Of a stretch of DNA of 64,000 nucleotides, positions 61,901 through 64,000 are shown piece after piece. The notes beneath the pieces are model-generated. The model did no database searches and had not been told where the DNA came from. It was given only the letters and a program-made list of their open reading frames with translations. Both the position numbers and the translations under genes were made by a program. The stretch's first letter is position 1. Each line of letters begins with the position of its first letter. The stretch is from JBKHBT01 sp046542255. Lineage in GTDB: Bacteria; UBP14; UBA6098; JBKHBT01. Location of the stretch: contig JBKHBT010000003.1 of NCBI GenBank assembly GCA_046542255.1, positions 18,622-82,621 of the forward strand. The letters run 5' to 3'.

Positions 61901-64000
61901 CTTTGTATCTATTGCTTCATTATCGCTTTTCATGCAATTCATAGCAGCATATTCGGGCATTAGTTCGAAATCGGTTTTGCCAATGATCTTATTTTCTGGA
62001 AGCTGGAAATAATCCATCGTTGCTTTATTTACCAGCACATATTCTCTTTTCATATTCTTTAGGAAATACATATCCGGGCTAGAATTTATGAAATGTTTGA
62101 GATTACGTTGGCTTTTGCGAAGTTCTTCTTCTGCCTGTTTCCTTTTGGTATTATCTCTTGCTATTCCCATAACCACTCGTTCATCTTCTAATCTAATTGG
62201 GAATGTTCTTATTTCCGTATTAACCAGGCCGCCATCTTTAGAAATAATAGTAAATTCATCCGGCCCGGTCGGTTTATTTAGCACATTCTTCGCAAGATTT
62301 TTGACGGCCTTCATCAGATATTTAGGTGGCAGAATGCCAGTTTGCCTGAAGTCCTTATTAATTAGTTCTTCTTTGGAATATCCTAATAACTCTTCTGCTT
62401 TTCTATTGCCATCTACGAATCTTCCTCTCAAGTCATTGATATATATCGCATCGGGTGCATTTTCAAATAGGACTTTATAGCGTTTTTCACTCTCTTTTAG
62501 TTTTTCTTCTGCTCTTTTTCTGTCTTCGATATTTCGAGCAAATCCAATTATATGCTCTTTCTCATCGAGAATTATTTTAGTCAAATTGACTTCGACTGTA
62601 AATTTGCTTCCATCTTTTCTTTTGTGCATACTTTCTATAATAGAAGCATCACCAATTTTCAAACTCTTCCAATATTTCTTTCTGTGGTCATCGATTTCTA
62701 TGAATGGGTCGATATCCGATACATTTAGCCCTTTTAGCTCTTGTTCTGTGTAGCCTAGCGATTTATATGAATTCTCATTAAAAAGTACAATTCTACCTTC
62801 CATATCATGCATGAAAATTGAGTCGGCAGATTTCTCTATAATCAAGCGGAAACGCTCCTCGCTTTCTTTGAGCGATGAAAGCAGCCTATCTCTTTCACTC
62901 ACGGTTTTTGCGAGTTTGATATTGCTGAGGTTTATCTCGGATACCATCATAGCAAATTGGCGATAAAAATCAAAAACCGTTTCGACCTTTCGATGTGACC
63001 AGCGTGGGACTTCTTCGAGAGCTTTCAAGTATTGTTCTTTGTCGAAACCAAATTCTTCAGCTTGATTTTCGAAGAATTTATGATTGATCGTTTCATCGTC
63101 ATAGAAGAATTGGCCGAGGAAAATCGCTCCTAATCTCTTATCTCCGATGAAAATTGGAGTTGCGATATCCCACATATTATTTTTGCACTTATATTGGCGG
63201 ACTTCGCCTTCTTTCAGATCATTAGAAAGGAGAGTATCGCTTTCAATACACCTTTTATTTGTTACTGGATGTACCCTATGAAATTCTGTGCAAATCTTTT
63301 GCCATCCGGTTTTCACAAGAATTTTGCCATCATTATCAACGATAGCAATTCCGATATTAGTAAGTTCATAAAATTCATTCATCATCGATTGTATCTTATC
63401 GATATCCAAAACATCTTCCAGTTTCAAATATGTAATCTCTGTGTCTGGCACAAGAATGCTTTTTAACTTTCTTACTATTGTGTCCTGGTTATTTTTGAGT
63501 TTCAGCTCGGTTTCTTTGAGTTTGGTAATATCTCTTGTATTGAGTATAGATATGAGTTCATCGTCTTCGACCATGCTCGATGAGACAATTGTTTCCAGCC
63601 ATCTATAATTACCATCTTTGTGTTTTTGCCGATAGATATATTTTGTTGAACCAGTAATACGATTATCGATTCTATTTTTCATTTTTTCGATTATTCTAGC
63701 TTTATCATCGGGATGGAATAATTCTGTATGTTCTAGTTCGAGGAATTCTTCGGGAGAATATCCAAGGATAGTCTCGATACTTGGACTTACATATATTAGT
63801 TGATAGCCCTTAAACATAGTTACGAGATCGCTGGAATTTTCGGCCAGGATGCGGTACTTTTCTTCGGAATCTTCTAATTCAATTTTTGCTTGTTTCTCAT
63901 TAGTTATATCTCTCAAAATCCCGGCCAGAAGATAGCCATCAGCAGTTTTGATTGGAAATGTATTGCTTTTTATATATCTCTTTTCGCCATCTGGCCGCAT
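58931..64000 (-). CDS. Multi-PAS/PocR/GAF hybrid histidine kinase, 5' end beyond window
   Basis: At least 1689 residues; the ATG at 64000 lies within a PAS domain, so the N-terminus is off the window. Order: end of a PAS, PAS, PocR ligand-binding domain (I-C-T-E-F-H-R-V-H-P, W-D-I-A-T-P-I), five PAS, a GAF-like domain, a final PAS, then HisKA with the phospho-accepting His (60017-60019, A-H-D-F-N-N-L), HATPase (N-A-Y-Q-A-M, D-T-G-S-G-I-P, G-T-G-L-G-L) and a C-terminal receiver with Asp (59147-59149, L-S-D-I-T-M-P). No transmembrane segment is visible, so it probably senses cytoplasmic signals. Partner regulators are unknown. Confidence 0.93.
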   Translation of the reverse strand: MRPDGEKRYIKSNTFPIKTADGYLLAGILRDITNEKQAKIELEDSEEKYRILAENSSDLVTMFKGYQLIYVSPSIETILGYSPEEFLELEHTELFHPDDKARIIEKMKNRIDNRITGSTKYIYRQKHKDGNYRWLETIVSSSMVEDDELISILNTRDITKLKETELKLKNNQDTIVRKLKSILVPDTEITYLKLEDVLDIDKIQSMMNEFYELTNIGIAIVDNDGKILVKTGWQKICTEFHRVHPVTNKRCIESDTLLSNDLKEGEVRQYKCKNNMWDIATPIFIGDKRLGAIFLGQFFYDDETINHKFFENQAEEFGFDKEQYLKALEEVPRWSHRKVETVFDFYRQFAMMVSEINLSNIKLAKTVSERDRLLSSLKESEERFRLIIEKSADSIFMHDMEGRIVLFNENSYKSLGYTEQELKGLNVSDIDPFIEIDDHRKKYWKSLKIGDASIIESMHKRKDGSKFTVEVNLTKIILDEKEHIIGFARNIEDRKRAEEKLKESEKRYKVLFENAPDAIYINDLRGRFVDGNRKAEELLGYSKEELINKDFRQTGILPPKYLMKAVKNLAKNVLNKPTGPDEFTIISKDGGLVNTEIRTFPIRLEDERVVMGIARDNTKRKQAEEELRKSQRNLKHFINSSPDMYFLKNMKREYVLVNKATMDYFQLPENKIIGKTDFELMPEYAAMNCMKSDNEAIDTKNIAINIENAGDRILETRKIPIIEKGEVTGLAGIIRDITETRKAQKSLDKERKYYRDFLDSLSDWAWEMDLNGIHTYSNPAVKDLLGYDIDEIVGYPTQKLWPDFAKTKSQEDKLVKALEEGKSWKGYHAHFIHKNGQVKVFESTAIPIFDDDGKLKGYRGIDRDITQRKIQQEQLREEKMKLDALMNYSPVSIILFNREGKLSYANKQASKMLDIIRDEYYNITYDASKWDIKDFDGNSIEELPFDKTRRTLKPDIGTELYIMGTNKKRLKLSVNTAPLFDAENNFDGAVSVIMDITEQRETLENLKNRLKYEVALYQITSNLFFTDSKDESINKCLEILLDVTGVGRVYIFKNEYVEGKGICMAQKYEACADGVEPEIDNPDLQEVPYNEGFQRWQEKLSNGDPIVGIVRDFPTLEKEVLESQDIKSILVLPIFVKSEFHAFIGFDETKYERIWHEDNVRLLQTSAEMIGQFIDRTLSEDKLKESEERFRKLSNLTFEGIILHKNGLIIDVNESLLKMMGIERDEIVGKNAIKSFVPQEYHKLITENIQKRYAEPYEIAMKIKDGKVVPIEIIGRDIIDEGETLRVAAIRDITDRKKAEKERQKLENQLRQAQKMETIGTLAGGIAHDFNNLLTPIIGYAEMVLLDIPEDSILGEGITQIQKSAEKARDLVKQLLIFSRKFDEFKEIVLLNELIENDIKLLRASIPTTISLKVLVPEQDINIYADESQINQIIMNLATNAYQAMKKGGRLTIKLESVNLEDENIPIATEYQKGQYARLSFSDTGSGIPKEIQDRIFEPFYTTKEAGDGTGLGLSVVHGIVKAHRGLIFVDSEIDKGTTFTIYLPESKGKIKPKKQADKKIHKGKGRILLVDDISENITIFSAILEKLDYEVISTTDSQEALQIFKKQTNKIDLVLSDITMPGLTGIELAAVIKDIDSDMPVVLMTGYSDEITTDIMKRNKINGAILKPINMSKLSKVLKDVLSNDDIG

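Overview
The window is AT-rich bacterial chromosome with standard-code genes, strong Shine-Dalgarno sites and diderm markers: outer-membrane barrels, lipoproteins, HtrA, a SurA-like protein, a C-terminal type IX secretion sorting domain on a peptidase, a FISUMP domain and a Bat aerotolerance operon. This combination points to the Fibrobacteres-Chlorobi-Bacteroidetes superphylum or a candidate phylum near it (Cloacimonadota or WOR-3-like). The assignment is inferred from domain content only.

Layout. 1-4.9 kb: a formyltransferase cut by the window edge, an orphan pilin, a lysine 6-aminotransferase homologue that has lost its PLP lysine, and a secreted M1 peptidase. 4.9-24.5 kb (minus strand): hpt and hflX, then the classical cluster tRNA-Thr/Tyr/Gly/Thr, tuf, rpmG, tRNA-Trp, secE, nusG, rplKAJL, rpoBC, rpsL. 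This runs on without a visible break into an outer-membrane barrel, an amidohydrolase and purN, in place of rpsG and fusA. 24.5-34.6 kb: tRNA-Arg, a cold-shock gene with a structured leader, a YmdB-type phosphoesterase, a cupin, a GT-C-like membrane protein, an exonuclease-DinG helicase, an outer-membrane protein, an orphan DNA methyltransferase and mltG. 34.6-48.3 kb (minus strand): a 13-gene run with a response regulator, an HtrA protease, MoxR, DUF58, BatA, BatB, BatC, BatD and BatE, two further BatD-like proteins, a TPR/SurA-like protein and a serine hydrolase. 48.5-64 kb: an active/inactive M16 peptidase pair, small membrane and secreted proteins, dinB, a FISUMP lipoprotein, a transglutaminase-like protein and a very large PAS/PocR/GAF hybrid histidine kinase cut by the window end.

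How the genes work together. The central block makes transcription and translation machinery from one long transcription unit starting at a TTGACA promoter upstream of the tRNAs. The Bat block combines a MoxR AAA+ ATPase, VWA proteins and membrane-anchored BatD-like proteins with envelope proteolysis (HtrA) and a phosphorelay receiver, which suggests an envelope-stress module.

Most notable non-coding content: a previously unnamed (to me) interspersed palindromic repeat of about 110 bp with three long copies and one shorter diverged copy, always in 3' intergenic regions; two structured elements closed by the same AGCCCGGA/TCCGGGCT helix; a cspA-type leader with competing pairings; a cluster of AGCTCTGCT hairpins; and two gene remnants (a ferredoxin and a secreted repeat protein).
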